From Pyramidobacter piscolens (GTDB lineage: Bacteria; Synergistota; Synergistia; Synergistales; Dethiosulfovibrionaceae), in contig SFDM01000019.1 in assembly GCA_004558205.1 (NCBI GenBank), positions 1 to 49,709 of the forward strand: a stretch of DNA of 49,709 nucleotides, in the 5' to 3' direction. The position numbers were made by a program, and so were the translations under genes. This document shows, one piece after another, positions 16,210-24,476 of the stretch. Position 1 is the stretch's first letter, and each line of letters opens with the position of its first letter. The notes under the pieces were generated by a model, which saw nothing but the letters and a program-made list of their open reading frames with translations, had not been told where the DNA came from and searched no databases.

Positions 16210-17165
16210 GCTGTTCGACGTTGGCTGTCTGCCTGGGGTTTATACTGGATCTGATCTTCGGCGACCCTCAGGGTTTCCCGCACGTGATCCGCGCCGCGGG
16301 GGCCCTGATCGGCTTTGCGGAAAGGGAGCTGCGGAAGCGGCTGCCTGCCACGCCCCGGGGCGAGCGGCTTGGCGGTGTTCTGCTGGTCTGCTTTGTGCTG
16401 GCGGTTTGTGTGGGCGTCCCCGCGCTGGCGCTGAGGGCCCTCTACGGCCTTTCGGTTCCCCTGGGGCTGGCGGCTGAGAGCTTTTTGTGCTATCAGCTGC
16501 TGGCAGCGCGCGCCCTGAGGGACGAGAGCCTGAAGGTCTATAAAAGCCTGAAGGCCGGCGACCTGCCGGGCGCGCGGCGTTGGGTGTCCATGATCGTGGG
16601 CCGCGACACTCAGAACCTGGACGAGGCGGGCGTGGCCCGCGCGGCGGTGGAGACCGTGGCGGAGAACACTTCCGACGGTTCCGTGGCGCCGCTGTTCTAC
16701 ATGGCGCTGGGCGGCGCGCTGGGCGGCTGCTTCTGCAAGGCCGTGAACACCATGGACTCCATGGTGGGCTATAAGAACGAGCGCTATCTGAACTTCGGGC
16801 GCTGTGCCGCCAGGCTTGACGACGCGGTGAACTTCCTTCCCGCGCGGCTGGCGGGATGGCTGATGGTCGCGGCGGCCTGGCTGACGGGGCTGGACGGCCG
16901 CGGCGCTTTGAGGATTTTCCTCCGCGACCGCCTGAACCACGCCAGCCCGAACTCGGGCCACACCGAGGCCGCGGCGGCCGGCGCGCTGGGGCTGAAACTG
17001 GCGGGGCCCGCGAGCTATGGGGGGGTGCTCCACCACAAGCCCGCTATCGGCGACGCCCTGCGCCCCATAGAGCCCGAAGACATCCTGCGCGCCCACCGCC
17101 TCCTCTACGCCGCGTCGCTGCTGATGTTCGCCCTTACAATAGCGTTTCGCGTTGTATTTCGTTGA
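16206..17165 (+). CDS. cbiB: Adenosylcobinamide-phosphate synthase CbiB
   Basis: This 319-residue integral membrane protein attaches (R)-1-amino-2-propanol phosphate, or a related amino alcohol, to adenosylcobyric acid. Family motifs are DLIFGDPQGFPH, GRDTQNLDEAGVARAAVETVAENTSD, NTMDSMVGYKNERY and NHASPNSGHTEAA. The ATG at 16206 overlaps the cobC stop by the ATGA pattern; a longer open frame upstream only shadows cobC. It uses the product of CobD (encoded just downstream) and the cobyric acid made by CobQ or CbiZ. Confidence 0.95.
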   Translation: MSCSTLAVCLGFILDLIFGDPQGFPHVIRAAGALIGFAERELRKRLPATPRGERLGGVLLVCFVLAVCVGVPALALRALYGLSVPLGLAAESFLCYQLLAARALRDESLKVYKSLKAGDLPGARRWVSMIVGRDTQNLDEAGVARAAVETVAENTSDGSVAPLFYMALGGALGGCFCKAVNTMDSMVGYKNERYLNFGRCAARLDDAVNFLPARLAGWLMVAAAWLTGLDGRGALRIFLRDRLNHASPNSGHTEAAAAGALGLKLAGPASYGGVLHHKPAIGDALRPIEPEDILRAHRLLYAASLLMFALTIAFRVVFR

Positions 17166-17196
17166 ATTGCAGCTTACCGGCGTCACGAAGATCAAC

Positions 17197-17382
17197 GTCA
17201 AAAGATTTTCATCGCAAAGGCTGAAGAGAAAGGGCGCAAAGGCCGCAAAGGAGAAGCAAAAGCTGAATCAATAACTGAAAATGAACCAATATAATAACAA
17301 TTTTGTAGATTTTGCTGGGTTAGGCGGTTCTAAAAGTCTTTAAGGTTTCCCTTTGCGAACCGTTGCGATTCAATCTTTTGAC
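17197..17382 (-). repeat. Dispersed inverted-repeat element, copy G (inverted)
   Basis: Ends GTCAAAAGATTTTCATCGC and GCGATTCAATCTTTTGAC. The interior is in the orientation of copy E. The right outer arm continues to about 17420 (ATCTTCAGTCTGACATTAAG), mirroring the left outer arms of copies B and F. It fills the cbiB-cobD gap. Confidence 0.88.
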
Positions 17383-17495
17383 CTTTTGACTTTGATCTTC
17401 AGTCTGACATTAAGCACGTTAAATGCAAATTAGTATCATGCTGCTGAACCGCCGCTCGCGTCAGCAGCGCCGCCGTAAACGAGGGAGGAATTTGA

Positions 17496-18551
17496 ATGGA
17501 GCGATATGAACATGGCGGGGACGTGTTTTCTCGGAAAGTGGAGCTGGATTTTTCGGTGAACGTCAATCCCCTCGGTATGCCCCTGGCGGTTCGGGAAGCC
17601 CTGATCGCCCATGTGGACGACTACGTCAGCTACCCCGACCCGAAGTGCCGCGCTCTCAGCGCCGCTATCGCGCGCTTTGAAGGCTGCCCTGTCTCTCAGG
17701 TGCTCTGCGGCAGCGGCGCGGCCGACCTGATCATCCGGCTCTGCCTGGCCAGGAAGCCGCGGCGCGTGCTGATCTGCGCGCCCACCTTTTCGGAGTACGA
17801 AAAAGCCGCGCTGCTCAGCGGCGCTCAGGTGGAGTCCCACCTCCTGTACGAGGACCGAAACTTCGACTTGGACGAAGCAATTCTGGAAAAGCTGACGCCC
17901 GGGCTGGATATGGTCTTTCTGTGCAATCCCAACAACCCCACCGGCCGGCTGGCCGACAGGACGCTGCTGCGCCGGATCGCGGAGCTCTGCCTCGATCGGG
18001 GGATCCTTCTGGTGATCGACGAGTGCTTTTTGTCCTTCACCGGCGAGCCTTCCATGAAAGGCGAAATTGCCTCCAACCCGAACTTGGTGATCGTCGACGC
18101 CTTCACCAAGCTGTACGCCATGGCGGGGCTGCGGCTGGGCTACATGCTCTGCTCCGACGAAGGGCTGCTGAGGCGGGTGAACGCCTTCGGCCAGAGCTGG
18201 AGCGTTTCCGCACCGGCGCAGGTCGCGGGACAGGCGGCCCTGGGCTGCGGCGGGGAGTGGATCGAAAGGACCCGCGCCGCGGTCCGGGAAGAACGGGCGT
18301 TTCTGGGCGGCGCTCTGAGCGCTCTGGGGCTGAAAGTTTTTCCCTCTGCCGCGAACTACCTGCTGTTCAAAAGCGGCGTGCCGCTGGCGGAACCCCTTTT
18401 GGAACGGGGCTTCCTGATCCGTTCCTGCGAGAACTACACGGGCCTGGACGGCCGTTTCTACAGGGTCGGCGTGAAGCGCCGGCCGGAAAACGAACGGCTC
18501 GCGGCGGCCCTGGGTGAAATTATGGAACCCTCTAATACTATTTGGCAATAA
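17496..18551 (+). CDS. cobD: Threonine-phosphate decarboxylase CobD (PLP-dependent)
   Basis: This 351-residue class I/II aminotransferase-fold protein makes (R)-1-amino-2-propanol phosphate from threonine phosphate for CbiB. Motifs are DFSVNVNPLGMP at the N-terminus, NPNNPTGRL, VIDECFLSF, and the PLP lysine Lys205 in DAFTKLYAMAGLRLGY. Close relatives are histidinol-phosphate aminotransferases, but the N-terminus and the B12 context favour CobD. The start follows GAGGGAGG. It ends the B12 cluster, and a probable terminator lies about 165 bases downstream. Confidence 0.9.
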   Translation: MERYEHGGDVFSRKVELDFSVNVNPLGMPLAVREALIAHVDDYVSYPDPKCRALSAAIARFEGCPVSQVLCGSGAADLIIRLCLARKPRRVLICAPTFSEYEKAALLSGAQVESHLLYEDRNFDLDEAILEKLTPGLDMVFLCNPNNPTGRLADRTLLRRIAELCLDRGILLVIDECFLSFTGEPSMKGEIASNPNLVIVDAFTKLYAMAGLRLGYMLCSDEGLLRRVNAFGQSWSVSAPAQVAGQAALGCGGEWIERTRAAVREERAFLGGALSALGLKVFPSAANYLLFKSGVPLAEPLLERGFLIRSCENYTGLDGRFYRVGVKRRPENERLAAALGEIMEPSNTIWQ

Positions 18552-18714
18552 GACGGCTAAATTAGAGACCGGGGCCGGCCCGAGGGGCCATGCAGTCGCT
18601 AAAGACTATCTCGGCCTATTCGGCCAGCCTATACTCGATTGGTGGGTACCCCTTGGGTCGTCCCCTCAGTCCCCATTTTGCGTTTTTATTGCAAAGTCGT
18701 ATAAACCAGCGCGC

Positions 18715-18758
18715 CGGCCGTCCATAAAAGGCGGTCCGGGCGGTGGCCGTTTTTTTTT
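18715..18758 (+). terminator. Probable intrinsic terminator after cobD
   Basis: A CGGCC ... GGCCG stem with GC-rich interior is followed by nine T residues (18750-18758). The stem is imperfect. Apart from it, 18552-18714 shows no gene. Confidence 0.55.
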
Positions 18759-18789
18759 GTGATTTTTAAAAAAATTTTTTAAAGTTTAG

Positions 18790-18819
18790 GCAATATTTCC
18801 GCTTCCGAGGTGATATAAT
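18790..18819 (+). promoter_or_regulatory. Extended -10 promoter for the GGDEF/EAL sensor gene, with a GCAATATTTCCG motif
   Basis: TGATATAAT at 18811-18819 is a perfect extended -10 element, with no clear -35. Just upstream, GCAATATTTCCG (18790-18801) followed by CTT and GAGG recurs at 48956-48967 ahead of the solute-binding-domain gene, so it may be an activator site. Confidence 0.5.
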
Positions 18820-18900
18820 CAGCAATCAGGATTGTTGTTTGTGAAAGACCTACAAATTATGACAAATATGGCATTTTCTCCCGGAAGCGAGGCGTGAAAA

Positions 18901-21900
18901 TTGGGAAATCAGCTGCGGTACAATAGCTTAGTCAAGATGGCGGTTGCGGCGATACTTTTGCTGTGGGGCGTTTTTGCCGGAGCTTTTTTCTACCAGAGAC
19001 AGTCCTCGGAAAACATGCTGGCCCAGGTGCGGAGTACGCTGGCGAAGGACGTGGTCCGGCAGGCGAGGAGCCTGCAGATGGTGTTGGAAGGCCAGTACGA
19101 CCTGCTGGACTACTTCGCTTCCTTCTACGCGACGCGCCCCGAATTCCGCAGCGAGCCGGAATTGCAGCTGCGCCTTCTGATCAGGCCCACGTCCTTTTAC
19201 AACGTGGGTATCGCCCTGCCCGGCGGACAAACCTATTCGGTGCGGGGCATCAACATGGTTCCGCAGGAGCTGGGGTTCTTCCGGAAAAGCATGAAAAGCG
19301 AGAGGGGGCTTGAATGGATACTCTCGGAGGGCGAGAAGCGCCTCGCCCTTTCGGTGCCTCTTTTCACCGACGGGCAGATCAGGGGCGTCCTCTTCGGAGT
19401 GCTTCGCGAGGCTTCTGTCAAGATCCTCATCAATGCCGCGAAGATCAACGAAGAGGGCTGCACGCTGCTGTGCGCGTCTGACGGCGAAATTCTCGTCAGC
19501 GACGGCGAACGCTTTTTAGGCGGGGACGGCGCCCCGGGCGAGGGAACCAATTTTATCTCTTCCCTGCCGGCGCTGCTAAAAGACGATCTGCGGAGCGCCG
19601 AAAGGCTTCGAAGGGACTTCAGGGAGCGGAGGTCGGGCATGACGTCCCACACCCTGCCCGACGGCCTCTGGTACGCCTTTTATACGCCCATCGGCCTGAA
19701 CGACTGGATTGCCGTGAGCGAGGTCCCCATGCTGAAAATATCCTCGATGCTGGACGCGAGCAACGATTACGCCGGCAGGGCTATGCTGATCATCCTGGCT
19801 GTCTGGGCCGCCGTGTTTTTCATCTTCTACCGGAAGGAACGGCGGCACATCGCCAAGCTCCAGCGCCAGCAGGAGCTCATGAAGATCCGCGAGGACGAAT
19901 ACCGCATCGTGGTGAGCCAGAGCGGCGCCATGCTGTTCCGCTTCGACGTGGGACGCCGGGAAATCCTCCTTGAGGCAGAGACGGCGGAGCTGCTGGGGCT
20001 TCCCAGGCTGATCTCCGGGGTCCCCGACGGCCCCGGCTGCGCGCAGAAAGTGGCCGCCGACAGCCGCGCCGACTACGTGAAGTTCTGGAACAGCCTGATC
20101 GGCGGCGCGAAAACGGCCCACGCCACGGTCAGGATGCGCCGGAAGGACGGGAAGCTGCGCTGGTACGCCCTTTCCGGGACGAACATCTTCAACTCCGAGG
20201 GCGCGCCCGTCCAGGCTATCGCCTCCTTCAGCGACGTGACGGAGCAGCGCGAGAAGGAGGTGATCTACCGGCGGTGGCGTCAGTCTCTGGAAGAGCGCAG
20301 TCCCGAGGAGTACACGCTTTTCGAGTGCAACCTCACGCGGGACGAGCCCGAGATCCACGAGGGGACGCTGCTTCATTTCAACTACGACGCCCAGAGCCTG
20401 GACTTTGACATGAGGACGCTGGAATACGCCCAGCGCTTTGTGGGGCGCGACGACCAGACGGCCTACTTGGACCTGGTCAACCGCGACAAACTGCTGGCGA
20501 ACTATTTCCGCGGCGTCCGCACGGCCTCTCTGGTGTACCGCGAACACGACCCCGAGGGGAGGATCCGGTGGATCCGCCTCTCCGTCCAGATGGTGGAGTA
20601 TCCCGACTCGTCGGACGTGAAGGTCTATCTCTATTACAGGGATATCGACAGGGACATGAAGCGCGAACTGAGCAAGAAAGCGCTGACGCAGCAGGATCCG
20701 CTGACGCGGGCGCTGAACCGCCAGTCCTTTGAGGCGCAGACGGATCTGCTCCTCTCGGAAAGCCGCGGCGCGGAGCAGTTCGCCTTTATCCTGATCGATT
20801 ACGACAACTTCAGGAACCTTAACTCCCTTCTGGGGCACGATGCGGGCGACCGGATCCTGACCAAGACGGCGTCAGACCTGAAATCGCTTATCCGCCCGGG
20901 AGACCTGCTGGGACGCGTGGGCGGCGACGAGTTCATGCTCTGCCTGAAGTACGTCCCCTACCACGGCGTGGTGGACAAGAAGGCGGAACAGTTCTGCGCC
21001 CTGCTTCGCCGGGATCTGGATCAGGGCCTGTCCCTGACGGCCAGTCTCGGTGTGGCCATGGCCCCCAGGGACGGAGCCTGTTTCGAGACGCTGTTCCAAT
21101 GCGCCGACGTAGCGCTGTCTCACGCGAAAAAGAAGGGCGGCGGCCGCGTGGTGTTCTACCGCAGCGCCATGGCCTACGAGGACGTTCATAAGGATCTGGC
21201 GGCCGTGGATTCGGACCGCCTGCTGTCCACGCCCCTTTCAGAAAGCGGCCCCGCCAGGCCCGACGTGGAGCGTCCCTGCATGCTCGTCCTCGACGCCTGC
21301 CCTGAGAATATGAGGGAAATGGCGGACTGTCTCTGCAAGGACTTCACGGTCCTGAGCGCTTCCTCGGAGAAGGAGGCGTTCGCGCAGCTGGAACTCCAGC
21401 CTGACAGGATCAAGGCGGTGCTGGCCAACGCCAACGCCGACCCGCGGGGCGAGATGGCGCTGCTGCGGCGGGTCCTGAGCGGCCCTGCCGGCGACTCAGT
21501 GGCGGTGCTGGTGGCCGTCACGCCCGATCAGGCGGAGTACGCCATGAAGGCCATGGAACTGGGAGCTTCGGACTTTGTGGTGCTGTCCCTCACGGAGGAC
21601 CGGGAACTGCATCTGGCGCGGCGGCGCCTGGCGCTCCTGAGAATTCAGAACGCTATGAGGCACGGCGGCGACCGGCTGAACGCCCAATACCGCTACCTTC
21701 TGTACCGCCGGAACGAGGAAAACCTGATGCAGCAGCGCCTGCGCTACGTCTCGGAGCATGACGGCCTGACGGACATCTGCAACAGGACGGCTTTTTTCAG
21801 GCTGGCCCAGGAGCTTCTCGGCAAGAGCCGGGGACGGACTTACGCGCTGGCCCGTTTCGACATCAACCGATTCAAGGTCATCAACGACATCTTCGGCCAC

Positions 21901-23445
21901 GAGGAAGGCGACCGGCTTTTGCGCTACCTCGCCCAGGCCCTGAAAAAGATCGTGGGCGACGCCGGCGTCTGCTGCCGGACTGACGCCGACAACTTCGCCT
22001 TCTGCGTGCCCTACTCGGAGGAGGCGATGCAGGAGCTGATCAGCGGGATCGAACAGAGCATCCAGAACTACGACCTGCCCTTCGAACTGTTTATCTCCAT
22101 GGGGATCTACGTGATCGACGACCCGTCGGTGCCGGTGGATTCCATGCTCGACCGCGCGTCGCTGGCCCAGCGCTCCGTCAAGGGCAGCGCGGTCAAACGC
22201 TTCGCCTACTATGAAGAGGACATGCGCAGCATGCTGCTTCACGAGCAGGAAATCGAAGGCGACATGAACGCCGCTCTGGAAGAGCGTCAGTTCCTGTTCT
22301 ACCTTCAGCCCCTGTTCTCCGCAAGCCCCGAGAGGCCCATGGGGGCCGAGGCGCTGGTGCGCTGGAACCATCCCCGCAAGGGGCTCATCGCGCCGGGGAG
22401 CTTCGTCCCCATCTTCGAGCGCAACGGCTTTATCATGAAGCTGGACCGCTACGTCTGGGAGGAGGTCTGCCGCTACCTCAGCGAACGCCTCCGCCGCGGC
22501 GGGACGATGCTTCCCGTGTCGGTGAACATGTCTCGGCATAACGTCTACGATCCGGCGCTCTGCGACCGGATCTCGGAACTGGTGAAAAAGTACGGTGTGC
22601 CGCCCTCGCTGATCAAGTTCGAGATCACCGAAAGCATTTTCACCGAGAACCCCGCCAAGCTCGCGGAACTGGTGGCGCGCCTTCAGAAGATGGGATTCCA
22701 GGTGGTCATGGACGATTTTGGCAGCGGCTACTCGTCGCTGAACGCCCTGAAGGACCTTCCCGTGGACGTGCTGAAGATCGACAAGAGCTTTATCGACCAC
22801 ATCGAAACCGTGGAGAGGAGCCGGAACGTGCTGGGCTGCATTGTCTACCTGGCGCGTCGTCTCGACATCCCCGTGGTCGCCGAGGGCGTGGAGCGCGAAG
22901 AGCAGCTCCGCTTCCTGCGCAGCGTGGGCTGCGGCATTATCCAGGGCTATTATTTCTCGAAACCGCTGCCCGTGGATGAGTTCGACCGGCTGATCGACGA
23001 CTGCCTGGCCAGGGAGAAGTCTCCCGGTCCTCAGGCGCCAGCGCCCGCCGCCCAGGCTCCAGGCAACCCCCGCGTCCTGGTGGTGGACGACAGCGCCGTC
23101 AACAGGCTGCTTTTGTCGGGCATGCTGAAGGAGGACTATCAGATCCTGCAGGCCGGCGACGGCCAGGCGGCCTGGGAATTTTTGAAGGCGTCGCCCCTGT
23201 CGGTGGACCTGATCCTGCTCGACGTGGTCATGCCGCGGATGAACGGCTACGATTTCTTGACGAAAGTCCGCGGAGACAAGGACCTTCCGCCCTATCCGAT
23301 CATCGTGATGACCGAGGCTGAAAACGCGGAAGCCGAGGTCATGGCGCTGGAACTGGGGGCCAACGATTTCCTGAAGAAACCCTACGACGCCGCGTCCATA
23401 CGCCTGAGGATCAAGAACCTGCTCAGCCTCCGGCGCGTGCGCTGA
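18901..23445 (+). CDS. Multidomain cyclic-di-GMP signalling protein (Cache-PAS-GGDEF-REC-GGDEF-EAL-REC)
   Basis: This 1514-residue membrane protein has a TM helix (about 13-31), an extracytoplasmic Cache-like sensor (about 32-290), a second TM (about 294-311) and a PAS domain (about 330-455). A PAS-like stretch follows, then GGDEF 1 (about 596-760, intact motif GGDEF near 674), and a degenerate receiver (about 791-915). GGDEF 2 (about 950-1110) has its motif changed to TDADN near 1026. The EAL domain (about 1120-1365) is intact (EALVRW, EITES, DDFGSGYSSL, KIDKSFI, VAEGVE). A C-terminal receiver has phospho-acceptor Asp1441. It probably both makes and degrades c-di-GMP, with the second GGDEF sensory or regulatory. 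The start is TTG. An Hpt gene 25 bases downstream suggests phosphorelay input to the receiver. Confidence 0.9.
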   Translation: MGNQLRYNSLVKMAVAAILLLWGVFAGAFFYQRQSSENMLAQVRSTLAKDVVRQARSLQMVLEGQYDLLDYFASFYATRPEFRSEPELQLRLLIRPTSFYNVGIALPGGQTYSVRGINMVPQELGFFRKSMKSERGLEWILSEGEKRLALSVPLFTDGQIRGVLFGVLREASVKILINAAKINEEGCTLLCASDGEILVSDGERFLGGDGAPGEGTNFISSLPALLKDDLRSAERLRRDFRERRSGMTSHTLPDGLWYAFYTPIGLNDWIAVSEVPMLKISSMLDASNDYAGRAMLIILAVWAAVFFIFYRKERRHIAKLQRQQELMKIREDEYRIVVSQSGAMLFRFDVGRREILLEAETAELLGLPRLISGVPDGPGCAQKVAADSRADYVKFWNSLIGGAKTAHATVRMRRKDGKLRWYALSGTNIFNSEGAPVQAIASFSDVTEQREKEVIYRRWRQSLEERSPEEYTLFECNLTRDEPEIHEGTLLHFNYDAQSLDFDMRTLEYAQRFVGRDDQTAYLDLVNRDKLLANYFRGVRTASLVYREHDPEGRIRWIRLSVQMVEYPDSSDVKVYLYYRDIDRDMKRELSKKALTQQDPLTRALNRQSFEAQTDLLLSESRGAEQFAFILIDYDNFRNLNSLLGHDAGDRILTKTASDLKSLIRPGDLLGRVGGDEFMLCLKYVPYHGVVDKKAEQFCALLRRDLDQGLSLTASLGVAMAPRDGACFETLFQCADVALSHAKKKGGGRVVFYRSAMAYEDVHKDLAAVDSDRLLSTPLSESGPARPDVERPCMLVLDACPENMREMADCLCKDFTVLSASSEKEAFAQLELQPDRIKAVLANANADPRGEMALLRRVLSGPAGDSVAVLVAVTPDQAEYAMKAMELGASDFVVLSLTEDRELHLARRRLALLRIQNAMRHGGDRLNAQYRYLLYRRNEENLMQQRLRYVSEHDGLTDICNRTAFFRLAQELLGKSRGRTYALARFDINRFKVINDIFGHEEGDRLLRYLAQALKKIVGDAGVCCRTDADNFAFCVPYSEEAMQELISGIEQSIQNYDLPFELFISMGIYVIDDPSVPVDSMLDRASLAQRSVKGSAVKRFAYYEEDMRSMLLHEQEIEGDMNAALEERQFLFYLQPLFSASPERPMGAEALVRWNHPRKGLIAPGSFVPIFERNGFIMKLDRYVWEEVCRYLSERLRRGGTMLPVSVNMSRHNVYDPALCDRISELVKKYGVPPSLIKFEITESIFTENPAKLAELVARLQKMGFQVVMDDFGSGYSSLNALKDLPVDVLKIDKSFIDHIETVERSRNVLGCIVYLARRLDIPVVAEGVEREEQLRFLRSVGCGIIQGYYFSKPLPVDEFDRLIDDCLAREKSPGPQAPAPAAQAPGNPRVLVVDDSAVNRLLLSGMLKEDYQILQAGDGQAAWEFLKASPLSVDLILLDVVMPRMNGYDFLTKVRGDKDLPPYPIIVMTEAENAEAEVMALELGANDFLKKPYDAASIRLRIKNLLSLRRVR

Positions 23446-23470
23446 TTTTATCTCGTAAAGAAGGGTGAAG

Positions 23471-23827
23471 ATGATAAGCGAAGAGAAGCTCGAAAAACTG
23501 TCCGGCTGGGGCTGCGATTTCGCGGCGGCGGCCGAGCGGCTGGGCGGCGACGAGGAACTCCTGCTGGCCTGCATCGGCATGTTTCTCGCCGACAAAGCCT
23601 TCGACAAGTTCCCGGGATGCCTGCGCAGAAAGGACTACGGCGAGGCCTTCAGCTGCGCCCACGACCTGAAGGGCATCTCGGGCAACCTGGGGCTCGCGCC
23701 CTTCTGCGCCGGTGCGTCGGAGATCGTCGTCAACCTGCGCGCCTCGAAGTACCACGGCCTGGAAAAGCAGTTCGCCCGGCTCCTGGAACTTCGCGAAAGC
23801 CTGCGCCGAGCCCTGGAGGGCGAGTAG
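23471..23827 (+). CDS. Hpt (histidine phosphotransfer) domain protein
   Basis: This 118-residue all-helical protein carries the Hpt signature with phospho-acceptor His64 in CAHDLKGISGNLG. It lies 25 bases downstream of the large c-di-GMP protein, whose C-terminal receiver is the obvious partner. ATG 23471 is chosen; an in-frame GTG at 23465 overlaps the ribosome site. No histidine kinase is encoded in the window, so the phosphoryl donor is unknown. Its stop abuts the start of the next gene. Confidence 0.87.
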   Translation: MISEEKLEKLSGWGCDFAAAAERLGGDEELLLACIGMFLADKAFDKFPGCLRRKDYGEAFSCAHDLKGISGNLGLAPFCAGASEIVVNLRASKYHGLEKQFARLLELRESLRRALEGE

Positions 23828-24424
23828 ATGCGGGTTTACTGCCTTGGCGACAGCATGACCTACGGCTACGGCGTGCCGAGGCGCGAAACCTGGGTCGCCC
23901 TGACGGGCGCCGCGGCGGGGTACGAGATGATCAACGCGGGCGTCAACGGCGACACCACGTCGGGGATGGTCGCGCGGTTCTGCGCCGACGTCCCTCAGGT
24001 CAAGCCCGACATGGCCCTGTTCATGGGCGGTTGCAACGACATCTTTTTGACGGGCGGCGACGGCATCGCGCGCTGCAATATGGGCGCCCTGGTCCAGCAG
24101 TCGCTGGCGCGGGCCGTCGTCCCCGTGATCTGCTGCCCCATTCCCTTCGAACCTCAAAGGGTGCGCGGCGACTGGGCCAGGCTGACCGACTTCCATGCCG
24201 CTGGTGAAACGCTGCGCGGTTACGCGGCGTGGCTGCGGCAGTACGCCGAAATCTTCAGAGTCACCGTGCTGGACTTCTGGAGTTTTTTTGCCGCTCTGCC
24301 CGCCGCCCAAAGGACGCCGCTCTACCTGGACGGCCTCCACCTGACCGCTGAAGGCCACCGCCTGATGGCGGAGCTGGCGCTGAAAACCCTTCAAAAGCTG
24401 GAGACGCAAAGTTCTATACTTTAA
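23828..24424 (+). CDS. SGNH/GDSL-family hydrolase
   Basis: This 198-residue protein has all four SGNH blocks: GDSMTYG with nucleophile Ser9, the Gly of NAGVNGDTTS, the Asn of GGCNDI, and DGLHLTAEGH with the catalytic Asp and His. There is no signal peptide, so it is probably cytoplasmic. Esterase, thioesterase or carbohydrate deacetylase activity is possible; the substrate cannot be inferred. It starts immediately after the Hpt stop codon, so the three genes 18901-24424 form one operon. Confidence 0.87.
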   Translation: MRVYCLGDSMTYGYGVPRRETWVALTGAAAGYEMINAGVNGDTTSGMVARFCADVPQVKPDMALFMGGCNDIFLTGGDGIARCNMGALVQQSLARAVVPVICCPIPFEPQRVRGDWARLTDFHAAGETLRGYAAWLRQYAEIFRVTVLDFWSFFAALPAAQRTPLYLDGLHLTAEGHRLMAELALKTLQKLETQSSIL

Positions 24425-24476
24425 CGCGAAGGCGGCGGCAATCCCCTTGTTGAAGCGGCTCAGTGGTTAAACAATA

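Noticed and set aside
3661..17420. Regularly spaced repeats as a CRISPR-like array
   Set aside because: Copies are 110-200 bp with inverted ends, in both orientations, separated by whole genes; no cas genes are present.
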